Shown in pieces: positions 45,325 to 53,574 of a stretch of DNA of 64,000 nucleotides. The DNA lies in contig CATOST010000009.1 of the NCBI GenBank assembly GCA_951812665.1, positions 1 to 64,000 of the forward strand, in the 5' to 3' direction. Numbering within the stretch: the stretch's first letter is position 1; each line of letters opens with the position of its first letter. A program made the translations under genes and the position numbers. The notes under the pieces are model-generated. The model made no database searches. It was not told the DNA's origin and worked only from the letters and a program-made list of their open reading frames with translations. The stretch comes from an uncultured Acidobacteriota bacterium (GTDB taxonomy: Bacteria > Acidobacteriota > UBA6911 > RPQK01 > JAJDTT01).

Positions 45325-46584
45325 ATGAGAGCTTGGACTTTGCTTCTGATGGGACTCAGTTTGGCCGGAACCGCCTGGGGCCAGGAAAAGGAGAAGTTCC
45401 TCACCATCAGTTGGGGCGATGTGATCCACATGGCGACAGGGGTGGCCAAGCTGGATACCCCCGAGAAGGTGTTGGAGGCGACCCGGAACTGGAAGCGGAA
45501 CGGCGTCGACAAGGTCCTGTTCCGCGTCGACGACTTCCGGGTGGTTCTGTATGCCGACATCACCGTGGACGGAAAGAACGAGTACCTGCGGGAGTGGATC
45601 AAGATCACCCGGCGGGCCTGGAAGGAGGGACTCGTCAAGACCGCCGTGGATGCGCTGAAGGCCGCGGGAATCGAGGTCTTCATGTGGATCGCACCCACGG
45701 ACGAGGGGCGGCCTCCGGACGTGAACGTGTTCGACTTCGGTCCCACCGGGCGGGCCTTCTGGCCGTGGCACACCAAGTTCACCAAGGCGAACCCGCGGTT
45801 CCTGGTCCACGACCGGACCCTGACCACCAACGAACGCAAGTACCAGTGGCACGTCATGGAGTATGCCTACCCCGAGGTGCGCGACTACATGATCAACAAG
45901 GTCATCCGGACCTTTTCGGACGGATTCGATTTCGACGGGGTCTTCCTGAGCATCCGGTCCCACGGCCTGCCGCCGGACCACGCGGATCAATACGGTTTCA
46001 ACGAGCCCATCGTGGAGGAGTACAAGCGCCGTTACGGCCGGGACATCATGCGCGAAGACTTCGACGTGGAAAAATGGCGCGAGCTCCGGGGCGAGTACTT
46101 GACCCTCTTTCTCCGGGAGTTGAAGGCCCACCTCAAGACGAAGGGACAGAAGCTCTCAATCGGCGTGCAGCAGGGTGATTACATCGGTCCACCCTTCGGA
46201 AACATGAGGATTCAATGGCGGCAGTGGATCGAAGAAGGAATCATCGACGACCTGGTCCTGGGCCACATCACGCGGGTCCGCTCCCGCTATCCGGAACGCA
46301 TCCAGCGCACCTGGGGATACCTGCAGAACCAGGAAACCGGCCTCGGGCTGCCCCCGTTGGTGCATGCCATTCGCAGAGACTATGGTCCTCTCTGCCAGAA
46401 ATACGGCGTCAAGCTGTACGTGGAGCCGGGCAACTTCTACCGGAACCATGAGCACCCGTCGGTGGGACGGGCCGGTGCCGCTCCCGAGGTCCAGAAACGG
46501 CTCCGCCAGCAATTGGAGGCCCTGCCCCAAGTGACGGGTCTGCCGGCCAATTACAGGCAAGTGACGAACCCCTCGCAGCCTTGA
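45325..46584 (+). CDS. Secreted TIM-barrel, glycoside-hydrolase-like protein
   Basis: The 419-residue product has a signal peptide (about 1-19, cleaved after AWG). The body has alternating strand-helix units typical of a (beta/alpha)8 barrel: VDKVLFRVDDF, GIEVFMWIAP, FDFDGVFLSIR, and KLYVEPGNFYRN near the end. Acidic residues follow strands as in family-10-like hypothetical hydrolases. No GH family is certain. It follows the AcnX operon by 44 bases, with a GGAGGA site upstream. Confidence 0.65.
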   Translation: MRAWTLLLMGLSLAGTAWGQEKEKFLTISWGDVIHMATGVAKLDTPEKVLEATRNWKRNGVDKVLFRVDDFRVVLYADITVDGKNEYLREWIKITRRAWKEGLVKTAVDALKAAGIEVFMWIAPTDEGRPPDVNVFDFGPTGRAFWPWHTKFTKANPRFLVHDRTLTTNERKYQWHVMEYAYPEVRDYMINKVIRTFSDGFDFDGVFLSIRSHGLPPDHADQYGFNEPIVEEYKRRYGRDIMREDFDVEKWRELRGEYLTLFLRELKAHLKTKGQKLSIGVQQGDYIGPPFGNMRIQWRQWIEEGIIDDLVLGHITRVRSRYPERIQRTWGYLQNQETGLGLPPLVHAIRRDYGPLCQKYGVKLYVEPGNFYRNHEHPSVGRAGAAPEVQKRLRQQLEALPQVTGLPANYRQVTNPSQP

Positions 46585-46676
46585 ACGCCGGCTACCGGCA
46601 CAAGATAGAATTAAATTCGGCACATCTTCAGCGCCCCGGTGAAAAAACCGGCTAGACTGGAGTGCCGGGTGCGGAC

Positions 46677-47828
46677 ATGAAATTCATCAGACTGCTCGCC
46701 AGGAATCTGTTCCGAAACAAGCTCAGGACTCTGCTGACCGCCAGCAGCATCGGAGCATCGATCTTCCTGGTCTCCACCTTGATGACGGTGCTCGACGAGT
46801 TGACCAGTCCCCCCGAGACGCCGGACTCGGCATTGCGCCTCGTGGTCCGGCACAAGATCTCCCTGTTCAACACGCTGCCCACCTCCTACCGGGAAAAAAT
46901 CGCCGCCGTGGATGGAGTGGAAGCCGTGATCGGATCGATGTGGTTCGGCGGCCTATACAACCATCAGGGGACCGAGATCGGCTTGGCGCAGTTCGCCTCC
47001 GATACGGACCAGTTCTTTCGGATGTATCCCGACATGGTCATTCCCGAAGAGCAGAAACAGGCGTTCCTGCAGGATCGATCCGGAGCGCTGGTGGGCCGTA
47101 CCGTGGCCGAGCGTTTCGGCTGGCAGGTGGGTCAGACGATCCATACCGGCAGCAACCTTTTCCCGACTGAGGTGGAGTTGACGATCCGCGCCATCTACGA
47201 GGCCGGAGGCGACGAGGGCGGCAGCGTCTATTTCCATTGGGACTACTTCAACGAACTCATGAACGACAGCGGCGTGACCGGGACCTTCTCGATCCGGGCG
47301 TCGTCGCCGGAAAAGTTGTCCGCCATCGCTGAGGAGGTGGATGTCCTCTTCAAGAATTCCATGGCTCCCACCAAAACGGAGACCGAGAAAGCCTTCATCA
47401 TGGGGTTTGTCTCCATGCTGGGAAACGTGCAGTTCCTGATCAGCAGTATCTGTCTGGCCGTGATCTTTGCCGTCAGTCTGGTCGCCGCGAACACCATGGC
47501 CATGTCCATCCGCGAGCGGGTGCGGGAGATCGGGATTCTCAAGACCCTTGGTTTCCGGAAGGCCCAGGTTCTGGGCTTGTTGTTGAGTGAGTCGCTTTTC
47601 CTGGCAATGAGCGGGGCAGCCTTGGGCGCGCTGAGCGCTCGCCTGATTTTCCAGTCCGTGCCGATGCAGGCCATCAGCAACGGCTTCATTCAAAATTTCG
47701 AAGTCCGGTTTTCCACCATCGCGATCTGCATTCTGATTGGAGCAGTGGTCGGACTGATCGCCGCCGGCCTGCCCGCGTGGCGGGCGGCCCGGCGACCGAC
47801 TCTCGAGGCGTTGCAGAGTGTGGGCTGA
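46677..47828 (+). CDS. MacB/FtsX-type ABC transporter permease, first
   Basis: The product has 383 residues from the ATG at 46677. One N-terminal membrane helix (about 18-38, RTLLTASSIGASIFLVSTL), a periplasmic domain (about 60-235) and three C-terminal helices with SIRERVREIGILKTLGFRKAQVLGLLL make up the FtsX/MacB permease fold. It is the first of four genes: permease, permease, membrane-fusion protein, ATPase. The ATPase and adaptor follow within three kilobases. This layout is that of DevBCA/MacAB-like exporters or lipoprotein movers; the substrate is unknown. Confidence 0.9.
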   Translation: MKFIRLLARNLFRNKLRTLLTASSIGASIFLVSTLMTVLDELTSPPETPDSALRLVVRHKISLFNTLPTSYREKIAAVDGVEAVIGSMWFGGLYNHQGTEIGLAQFASDTDQFFRMYPDMVIPEEQKQAFLQDRSGALVGRTVAERFGWQVGQTIHTGSNLFPTEVELTIRAIYEAGGDEGGSVYFHWDYFNELMNDSGVTGTFSIRASSPEKLSAIAEEVDVLFKNSMAPTKTETEKAFIMGFVSMLGNVQFLISSICLAVIFAVSLVAANTMAMSIRERVREIGILKTLGFRKAQVLGLLLSESLFLAMSGAALGALSARLIFQSVPMQAISNGFIQNFEVRFSTIAICILIGAVVGLIAAGLPAWRAARRPTLEALQSVG

Positions 47829-47837
47829 CGGTTCGTG

Positions 47838-49001
47838 ATGAAGATCCCCTTTCGATACAATTTGCGGAGTCTCTGGGTCCGGCGAGTCGGGACCCTGATG
47901 ACGGCCTTGGGAATCGGGCTCACCGTGGCCATTCTGGTGGCCATGATGGCCCTCATCGACGGCCTTGATTCCACCTTCGTCAACACCGGATACCCCAATG
48001 ACCTGGTGGTCATTCGGCAAGGCTCGCAGAACGAGACCAACAGCTATCTCGACCGGGACATCTTCCCACGGGTCCGCTTTCTGCCGGAGGTGGCCCGCGA
48101 CGGAAACGATGAGCCGTGGGCTTCCGGCGAGCTCATCGTCGTCATCAACCATGAGCGCATCGCCGGAGAAAACGAGTCCTCGAACATCGTCGTGCGCGGC
48201 ACCGGAAACCGGGGCTTCGAAATGCGGCCGGAGGTGCGGATCGTCGAGGGCCGCCGCTTCGCCAAGGGCGTGCGGGAGCTGATCGTGAGCCGGTCATTGT
48301 CGCGCCGCTTCAAGCACATGAAGCTGGGCGACACCTTGCCCATTGCACAGTATGAGTGGACCGTCGTAGGTATTTTCGACGCCGGCGGAACGGCCTACGA
48401 TTCCGAGATCTGGGGGGACTACGACGAGATCGCATTGGCCTGGAGCCGGCCGATCTACACCTCTTTCCTGGTTCGCGCCGAGAATGAAAAGGCTCGAGCC
48501 GCCCTGGCGAAACGGATCGAGGAGGATCGAAACATCGAACTTCAAGCCATTCCCCAGACCGAATACTACGAGGGACAGACGATATCCTCCGTTGGACTCA
48601 AGGCGTTGGGCATCTTCATCGCGGTGGTCATGGGAATCGGTTCCTGCTTTGCCGCCATGAACATGATGTACGGTACCGTCATGGCCCGGTTCAAGGAGAT
48701 CGGAACCCTGCGGGCGCTGGGATTTCGCAGACGGAGCATCCTGGCATCCTTCCTGGCGGAGTCCGTTCTCCTGGCGTTGCTGGGAGGAGTCTTGGGTTGT
48801 GTCATGGCCCTGCCGGTCCACGGCATTTCCACGGGGACCACGAACTTTGCCAGTTTCAGCGAAGTCCTGTTCCATTTTCGGATAACGCCCGAGATTATTT
48901 TGCGAGCGATTCTCTTCGTCAGCCTGGTGGGGATTGCCGGTGGTTTGCTCCCGGCGGCACGAGCCGCCCGGGTGCGCTTGATCGATGTGATGCGAGACTG
49001 A
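47838..49001 (+). CDS. MacB/FtsX-type ABC transporter permease, second
   Basis: The 387-residue product has the same layout as the preceding gene: an N-terminal helix (TLMTALGIGLTVAILVAMM), a periplasmic domain, then three helices with MYGTVMARFKEIGTLRALGFRRRSILASF. It lies nine bases after the first permease and ends one base into the next start (TGATG). The two are separate genes, so the transporter is probably a heterodimer. Confidence 0.9.
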   Translation: MKIPFRYNLRSLWVRRVGTLMTALGIGLTVAILVAMMALIDGLDSTFVNTGYPNDLVVIRQGSQNETNSYLDRDIFPRVRFLPEVARDGNDEPWASGELIVVINHERIAGENESSNIVVRGTGNRGFEMRPEVRIVEGRRFAKGVRELIVSRSLSRRFKHMKLGDTLPIAQYEWTVVGIFDAGGTAYDSEIWGDYDEIALAWSRPIYTSFLVRAENEKARAALAKRIEEDRNIELQAIPQTEYYEGQTISSVGLKALGIFIAVVMGIGSCFAAMNMMYGTVMARFKEIGTLRALGFRRRSILASFLAESVLLALLGGVLGCVMALPVHGISTGTTNFASFSEVLFHFRITPEIILRAILFVSLVGIAGGLLPAARAARVRLIDVMRD

Positions 49002-50158
49002 TGGAAGAAGATCTGAAAGCGTTGCGCATCGACCGCAACCGCAGACGTTCCACGCCGCCCCGAAACTTGTGGCTGACGGGACTGATGGCTTTCGTTTTGG
49101 GCGCTGTCCTGTCCGGACTGGTATTCCTGAACCTGTCATTGCGGACGCCGGATGCCGCGGTGGCAGAGGTGCAGGCTGATCGGACGACGGACGTCCCCGC
49201 CGCCGCCGGCGTCGATCGGGCGCCGGACAGGGACAGCCCGCTGCTCATCGCCTCGGGCTATATCGTCCCTCGTCACCGGATCGAAGTCAGTTCCCGGATT
49301 ATGGGGAAGGTGGCCTGGGTCGGGGTCGACAAATCCGATCGAGTCGAAAAGGGCCAGTTGCTGGTCCGGCTGGAGGATGCGGAGTTCCGAGCGCAACTCC
49401 AGCAGGCACAAGCCGGCCTTGACTCGGCGCGGGCCCGCCTCACCGAGCTGGAAACCGGTTCCCGGCCCGAAGAGATCGAGCGAGCGAAAGCGGAATTGGA
49501 AAGAAGCCGTGCCGAATTCGACAATTCCGATCTCGAGTACCGGCGCTTCAGCCAACTCATCGAGAGCGGAGTCATCGCTCAACAACGAGTCGACGATGCC
49601 CGGTCCCGCCGCGACATGGCCGAGGCCGCCGTCGCCGTCGCCGAGAAAAACCATCGGCTCCTGGAGATCGGTCCGCGCACCGAGCAGATCGAGGCTGCCC
49701 GCGCCGAGCTTGAGCGAAGCCAGGCGGACATCCGGTACTGGCGGACCCGGCTGCGTGAGACGGAGATCCGGGCACCCGTCACCGGCACGATCCTTGAACG
49801 AGTCGTTGAAGTCGGCGAAATGGTCTCGGGCTACTTTATGGGGGGAGCCGTCCTGGTGGCATTGGCGGATCTGAATGATCTGCAGGTGGAGATGGATATC
49901 AGCCAAGCCGATTTTCACAACATCTCGCCGGAGAACGGATGCAAGATGTCTCCCATCGCCTATCCGTCCCGGGAATATGAATGCGAGTTGGACGAGATCG
50001 CACCCGAGGCCAACCGGCAGCGAGCCACAATCGAGGTGAAGGTCCAGATCCTGAAACCGGATGAGTACCTTCGGCCGGAGATGGATGTTCAGGTCACTTT
50101 CTTTCGCAAACGGACCGCTTCCGGGGCTGAAGACAAGACCGCTGAGGACACGGGATGA
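49001..50158 (+). CDS. Periplasmic adaptor (HlyD/MacA-type membrane-fusion protein)
   Basis: The product has 385 residues from the ATG at 49001. An N-terminal membrane helix (about 25-46), a lipoyl half ([20 protein letters not shown]), a coiled-coil hairpin (about 128-235, [25 protein letters not shown] style) and a second lipoyl/beta-barrel part ([20 protein letters not shown]) are in the usual order. The adaptor would link the inner-membrane permeases to an outer-membrane channel, which is not encoded here. It overlaps the ATPase gene by four bases. Confidence 0.92.
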   Translation: MEEDLKALRIDRNRRRSTPPRNLWLTGLMAFVLGAVLSGLVFLNLSLRTPDAAVAEVQADRTTDVPAAAGVDRAPDRDSPLLIASGYIVPRHRIEVSSRIMGKVAWVGVDKSDRVEKGQLLVRLEDAEFRAQLQQAQAGLDSARARLTELETGSRPEEIERAKAELERSRAEFDNSDLEYRRFSQLIESGVIAQQRVDDARSRRDMAEAAVAVAEKNHRLLEIGPRTEQIEAARAELERSQADIRYWRTRLRETEIRAPVTGTILERVVEVGEMVSGYFMGGAVLVALADLNDLQVEMDISQADFHNISPENGCKMSPIAYPSREYECELDEIAPEANRQRATIEVKVQILKPDEYLRPEMDVQVTFFRKRTASGAEDKTAEDTG

Positions 50159-50865
50159 CGGACGTATTGATCGAAATGCGCAATCTGAGCCGGGTGTTCC
50201 AGCGCGATACCGTTCAGGTCGTGGCGCTGAAGGACATCAATTTGGACATCCGTGAAAAGGACTTCATCAGCTTGATGGGACCGTCCGGCTCGGGAAAGAG
50301 CACGCTGCTCAACCTGATTGCCGGCATCGACCGGCCGACCGGCGGCCAACTCCAGGTGTTGGGTGAAGATCTGACCGCCCTCAACGAAGACGAACTGGCT
50401 GCCTGGCGTAATGAACACGTGGGATTCGTGTTTCAGCACTTCAACCTGATCCCCGTTCTGACCGCCTTCGAGAACGTGGAACTCCCGCTACTTTTGACGT
50501 CGCTCTCCCGCCAGGAACGGCGAGAGCACGTGGAAACGGCCCTGCGGCTGGTGAACCTCTCGGATCGGATCCACCACTATCCGCGCCAGCTCAGCGGCGG
50601 CGAGGAACAACGGGTCGCGATCGCCCGCGCCATCGTCACCGATCCCACCTTCATCCTGGCCGACGAACCGACTGGTGACCTGGACGCCGAGTCGGCCGGC
50701 GACATCCTCAAGGTGCTGGAGGCCCTGAACCGGGACTTCGGCAAGACCATCGTCATGGTCACCCACGATCCCCGCGCCGCGGCTTTCGCCCAAATCAACC
50801 ATCAACTGGAAAAAGGGTCCCTGCTGGGACAGGCCCCTGCCGAGACGCTCCCCCCCCACGGCTGA
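50155..50865 (+). CDS. ABC transporter ATPase (MacB/LolD-like)
   Basis: The 236-residue product has Walker [10 protein letters not shown] (42-50), a Q-loop ([10 protein letters not shown]), the signature [14 protein letters not shown], Walker [13 protein letters not shown] and the H-loop MVTHD. The MacB/LolD subfamily marks [17 protein letters not shown] are present. The signature carries GGEEQ where GGQQQ is common, a normal variant of the subfamily. It closes the four-gene exporter operon just before a strong terminator. Confidence 0.95.
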   Translation: MTDVLIEMRNLSRVFQRDTVQVVALKDINLDIREKDFISLMGPSGSGKSTLLNLIAGIDRPTGGQLQVLGEDLTALNEDELAAWRNEHVGFVFQHFNLIPVLTAFENVELPLLLTSLSRQERREHVETALRLVNLSDRIHHYPRQLSGGEEQRVAIARAIVTDPTFILADEPTGDLDAESAGDILKVLEALNRDFGKTIVMVTHDPRAAAFAQINHQLEKGSLLGQAPAETLPPHG

Positions 50866-50873
50866 ATGATGTT

Positions 50874-50906
50874 GAAGGGGGGACATTCCTGTTCCCCCTT
50901 CTTTTT
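50874..50906 (+). terminator. Rho-independent terminator of the ABC exporter operon
   Basis: AAGGGGG (50875-50881) pairs with CCCCCTT (50894-50900) around an 11-to-12-base loop and is followed by CTTTTT. The loop and stem (GGGGACATTCCTGTTCCCC) resemble a repeat-like hairpin also seen at 26013 (GGGGACA / TGTCCCC). Confidence 0.8.
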
Positions 50907-51452
50907 CAACGTTTCATCCAAATTTCCAAGTATTTCGAAGAAGTTGTTGAGTTTTCCGATTCTGCTTTTCAACAGGTTTCTGGACAGTCTCTGTCGACTC
51001 AACCTTCCAACTCACGCCACATCTCTGCGGAATTTACGAGTTACCCTCATGCGGCGCTTTTGCAGACGGTTCTGGCGCAAGTGCAAGCCCTTCCGCTTCG
51101 TTGTTAGCGAGAATCCGTGCTTTGAAAGACGCCCGGCCGGGAGTCCGCGGGACGGACTCTGCCCTGGAGTCGGCTCTTGGGGGAGAAACGTCGCTCATGA
51201 GTGCCGGCGGGAGGTCAAATGCCCCTGGACATCGCCCGATTTCGGCTTTCGTCAGCGCATTCGAGTCGGCAAGAGGGCTCTCGAATTCATATGGATAAGA
51301 AAACTACTGAAATGCTGCTAAACCAACCGATTATCGTCTCGGTGATGAGAAATACGGGCTAAGGTGGTGTGGCTACATCTTGCGGATGAACGAGACGCCG
51401 ATTGCGATTACCTCGTATCGGAATATATCGAACACGACAATACGATTCCAAG
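50907..51452. other. Non-coding or decayed region before the IS1595 element
   Basis: This stretch is less GC-rich than its surroundings and has only short frames. One frame near 51335-51450 (KYGLRWCGYILRMNETPIA and following) looks gene-like up to the IS edge and could be a gene broken by the insertion, but no family was recognised. Confidence 0.4.
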
Positions 51453-51486
51453 GGGGATTATATGCAAAAGTCCCGAAACGCAAGCA

Positions 51487-51702
51487 TTAACGACGGTTCC
51501 TGGGCTTTCTGATCCACCGGGGTTTGACGGGACGGAGGACTGCCCGCGCCAGCTTGGCCATTCGATCTAATGAGGCCTCTCCCGGCACCTTCAAATTGAA
51601 CTCCTCCTCCTTCTCCGCCTTCGTCGGCTGGTAAGAAGAATGGACCAGTTCTACGGTTCTGGATTTCGGATTCTTGCGAACTGTGGATTTCCTATTGCTC
51701 AT
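51487..51702 (-). CDS. Small basic protein, passenger of the IS1595 element
   Basis: The 71-residue product is rich in Lys and Arg and contains RTVELVHSSYQPTKAEKEEE followed by a helical segment and an R-W-I-R-K-P-R tail. The same kind of small protein is, to my recollection, found next to IS1595-type transposases; that is from memory and was not checked. It lies between the transposase stop and the left terminal repeat. A regulatory or accessory role in transposition is possible. Confidence 0.6.
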   Translation of the reverse strand: MSNRKSTVRKNPKSRTVELVHSSYQPTKAEKEEEFNLKVPGEASLDRMAKLARAVLRPVKPRWIRKPRNRR

Positions 51703-51952
51703 ATACCAGCCCTATTGCCCAGCGGGGAAGGTCTTCAATCGGATGCATTTGCTCAGGTCGCTTTCTGAGCTTGAAGGTGACGGATCGTCTTCCGCCATTC
51801 TCACAAGACGCCCGGCTTGTTGCTCTGAGACCTCGCCCTTGGTCCAGACGTTGAACCGGATTTCACTCGGCCTGATGCCAGTACCGAGAAGGTAGTCATA
51901 TCGTCTGTCGAGACGAATGTGATGGAACTGGAATCCGCCACCTCAGTCCGGT

Positions 51953-52897
51953 TCAACTGACCAGATCCTGGTACCGGAGCCGCTGCCCAATGGCCCGATC
52001 AGCGACCAGAGACATCTGAGCCAGCGTTCCCAGTTCCCGCATATTGTGGCGTCCTACGAACTCGCCGACGTACCGGTGAAGATGACGCTCGGACAACTGG
52101 TGGAAGGTGCCCGTATACGCCCGCTTCAACATCGACCATAAGGACTCAACGCCGTTGGTGTGAACCGAACCCCGAACGTATTCCAACTGGGAATGGCGGA
52201 CGGACTCATGATTGTCCAGTGATGCATAGGAGGAGGAATCGTCCGTGTAGACCGCCGCGTCCGGGTCGATCCGATCCTGGACGAATCCCTGGAGTGTCTC
52301 CTTGGTCGTGTCCTCGACAACCTGAGCCGACACGCGGTTGGCCTTCCGGTCTTTCACGCCCACGACAGCGGTTTTCCCAACCGGGCCATGCCCCTCCAAC
52401 TGAGACCGCTTCTTTTTCGGCATGTTCTTCCGCTTGCCACCAAACCAAGTCTCATCCACCTCGACCGGACCCCAGAATCTCTGCTCCGGGTCCAAGTTCC
52501 AGGCCTGGCGAATCCGGTGTGCCATGTGCCAAGCCGACTTCTGCGTGATGCCCAGCTCGCGGTGGAGCTTCATGCTGGAAACACTCTTCAGATTCGTGGC
52601 GAACAGGTAGAAGGCGTAGAGCCAGTTCTGATAGCCGATCTTGCTTGACTGCATGAAGGTCCCGGTCTTGATGCTGAAATGCTTTCCGCATTCCTTCTCA
52701 CGGCAACGAAACGGCATCGTCTTATGCTTGCATCCAATCTGGACATTGGTGACCCCGCAGTAGGGACAGCAGACCGCTTCCGGCCAACGTTGCTTGATGA
52801 ACCATGCTTCAGCAGTCTTGTCATCCGGGAACCGTTGGAAGAATTGACGGGTCGAAAGACCCTCTCTGAAGTGTTTTCCTGGAGCCTTGTAAGCCAT
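51953..52897 (-). CDS. IS1595-family (ISXO2-like) transposase
   Basis: The product has 314 residues from the ATG at 52897. The N-terminal zinc ribbon has CPYCG and RCREKEC. The ISXO2-like DDE domain has VEVDETWFGGKRKNM with the first Asp, VYTDDSSSYASL with the second and HTNGVESLWSMLKR with the Glu-like N/E position. All parts are intact, so the element may still be active. Confidence 0.93.
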   Translation of the reverse strand: MAYKAPGKHFREGLSTRQFFQRFPDDKTAEAWFIKQRWPEAVCCPYCGVTNVQIGCKHKTMPFRCREKECGKHFSIKTGTFMQSSKIGYQNWLYAFYLFATNLKSVSSMKLHRELGITQKSAWHMAHRIRQAWNLDPEQRFWGPVEVDETWFGGKRKNMPKKKRSQLEGHGPVGKTAVVGVKDRKANRVSAQVVEDTTKETLQGFVQDRIDPDAAVYTDDSSSYASLDNHESVRHSQLEYVRGSVHTNGVESLWSMLKRAYTGTFHQLSERHLHRYVGEFVGRHNMRELGTLAQMSLVADRAIGQRLRYQDLVS

Positions 52898-52982
52898 TGT
52901 AATATACTCAGTTACAAGACAATTATACACGACAGTCCCGCCACTTTTCAACCCCTTTTCGGGACTTTGGTGTATAATCCCC

Positions 52983-53454
52983 TACTTCTTCCGATGAGGC
53001 TGCAGTTGGTTTTTTTTAGCGTCCGCTGCACCGTCATCACCGACACCCGCTCGACCCAGCCCAGTTCCACCACTTTCTCCGCCAACAAGCGCAGGGTCCA
53101 GCGCGTCCGCCCCGGCGGGGCCTGGGAGCAGGCCAAGGCGACCAAGCGGGCCTCGAACACGCCGTCGAAGATGACTTTCCGCGGTGGCCGCACCCGCCGC
53201 TTGCGCTCCAGGGCCGCCTCCAACCCCTGTTCCACAAACCGCCGCTTCAAGCGCTCGATCGTACGGACTGAGACGCCCAGCGCCTCGGCCACCCGGGCCA
53301 CGGTCCATCCCGGCCCTTCCGGCCCGCGGTCGCACAACAATAGAGCCCGCGCGAACAGGAACCGCTTGCCGGTGGTCTTGGTCGCGGCCCGGGTCAAAGC
53401 CTTCAATTCCGTGCGCTCTGCCGCAGTGAGTGTGACGCGATAGCGTGGTGCCAT
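52983..53454 (-). pseudogene. IS630 transposase, N-terminal fragment (copy A)
   Basis: The start is the ATG at 53454, after GGAGAGG. The fragment has the N-terminal helix-turn-helix domain ([16 protein letters not shown]) and part of the linker. A run of eight A bases (near 53013-53020) allows a -1 slip that restores KKNQLQPHRKK, the expected continuation, so normal copies of this family probably use programmed frameshifting. The gene ends at the IS1595 junction after KK. Confidence 0.8.
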
Positions 53455-53523
53455 GAGAACCTCTCCTTCCGAGTTCTCCAACCTCCTGCTATAGAATACA
53501 TCACATTAAATGTTATGTGATAT
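52983..53523. mobile_element. IS630-family element, truncated copy A
   Basis: The right end (53523, followed by a TA target dinucleotide at 53524-53525) carries CTAATATCAC reading inward, which matches copy B's end (CTAGTACCAC). The left part is cut off at 52983 by the right end of the IS1595 element, removing the catalytic half of the transposase. Confidence 0.8.
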
Positions 53524-53574
53524 TAGTGCAGTCTACCAAACATCTCGTTGAGAGCTGGCCCGACGCCTTACCTG

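Larger units (their letters stand above)
51453..52982. mobile_element. IS1595-family element with terminal inverted repeats and a passenger gene
   Basis: The 26-base ends match at 23 positions: the left end (51453-51478) starts GGGGATTATA and ends AAAGTCCCGAAA, and the right end (52957-52982) is its inverted counterpart. Between them lie a transposase and a small conserved gene. A further inverted copy of the right end (near 52919-52940) could form a hairpin ahead of the transposase. No 8-base target duplication is visible (ATTCCAAG left, TACTTCTT right). The right flank is the interior of an IS630 transposase and the left is not, so the locus was rearranged after insertion. Confidence 0.8.

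Noticed and set aside
51703..51952. Second passenger gene in the IS1595 element (frame with QFHHIRLDRRYDYLL and following)
   Set aside because: The open frame looks protein-like over about 80 codons but has no start codon before its last part. It may be a decayed gene, so it is not called.
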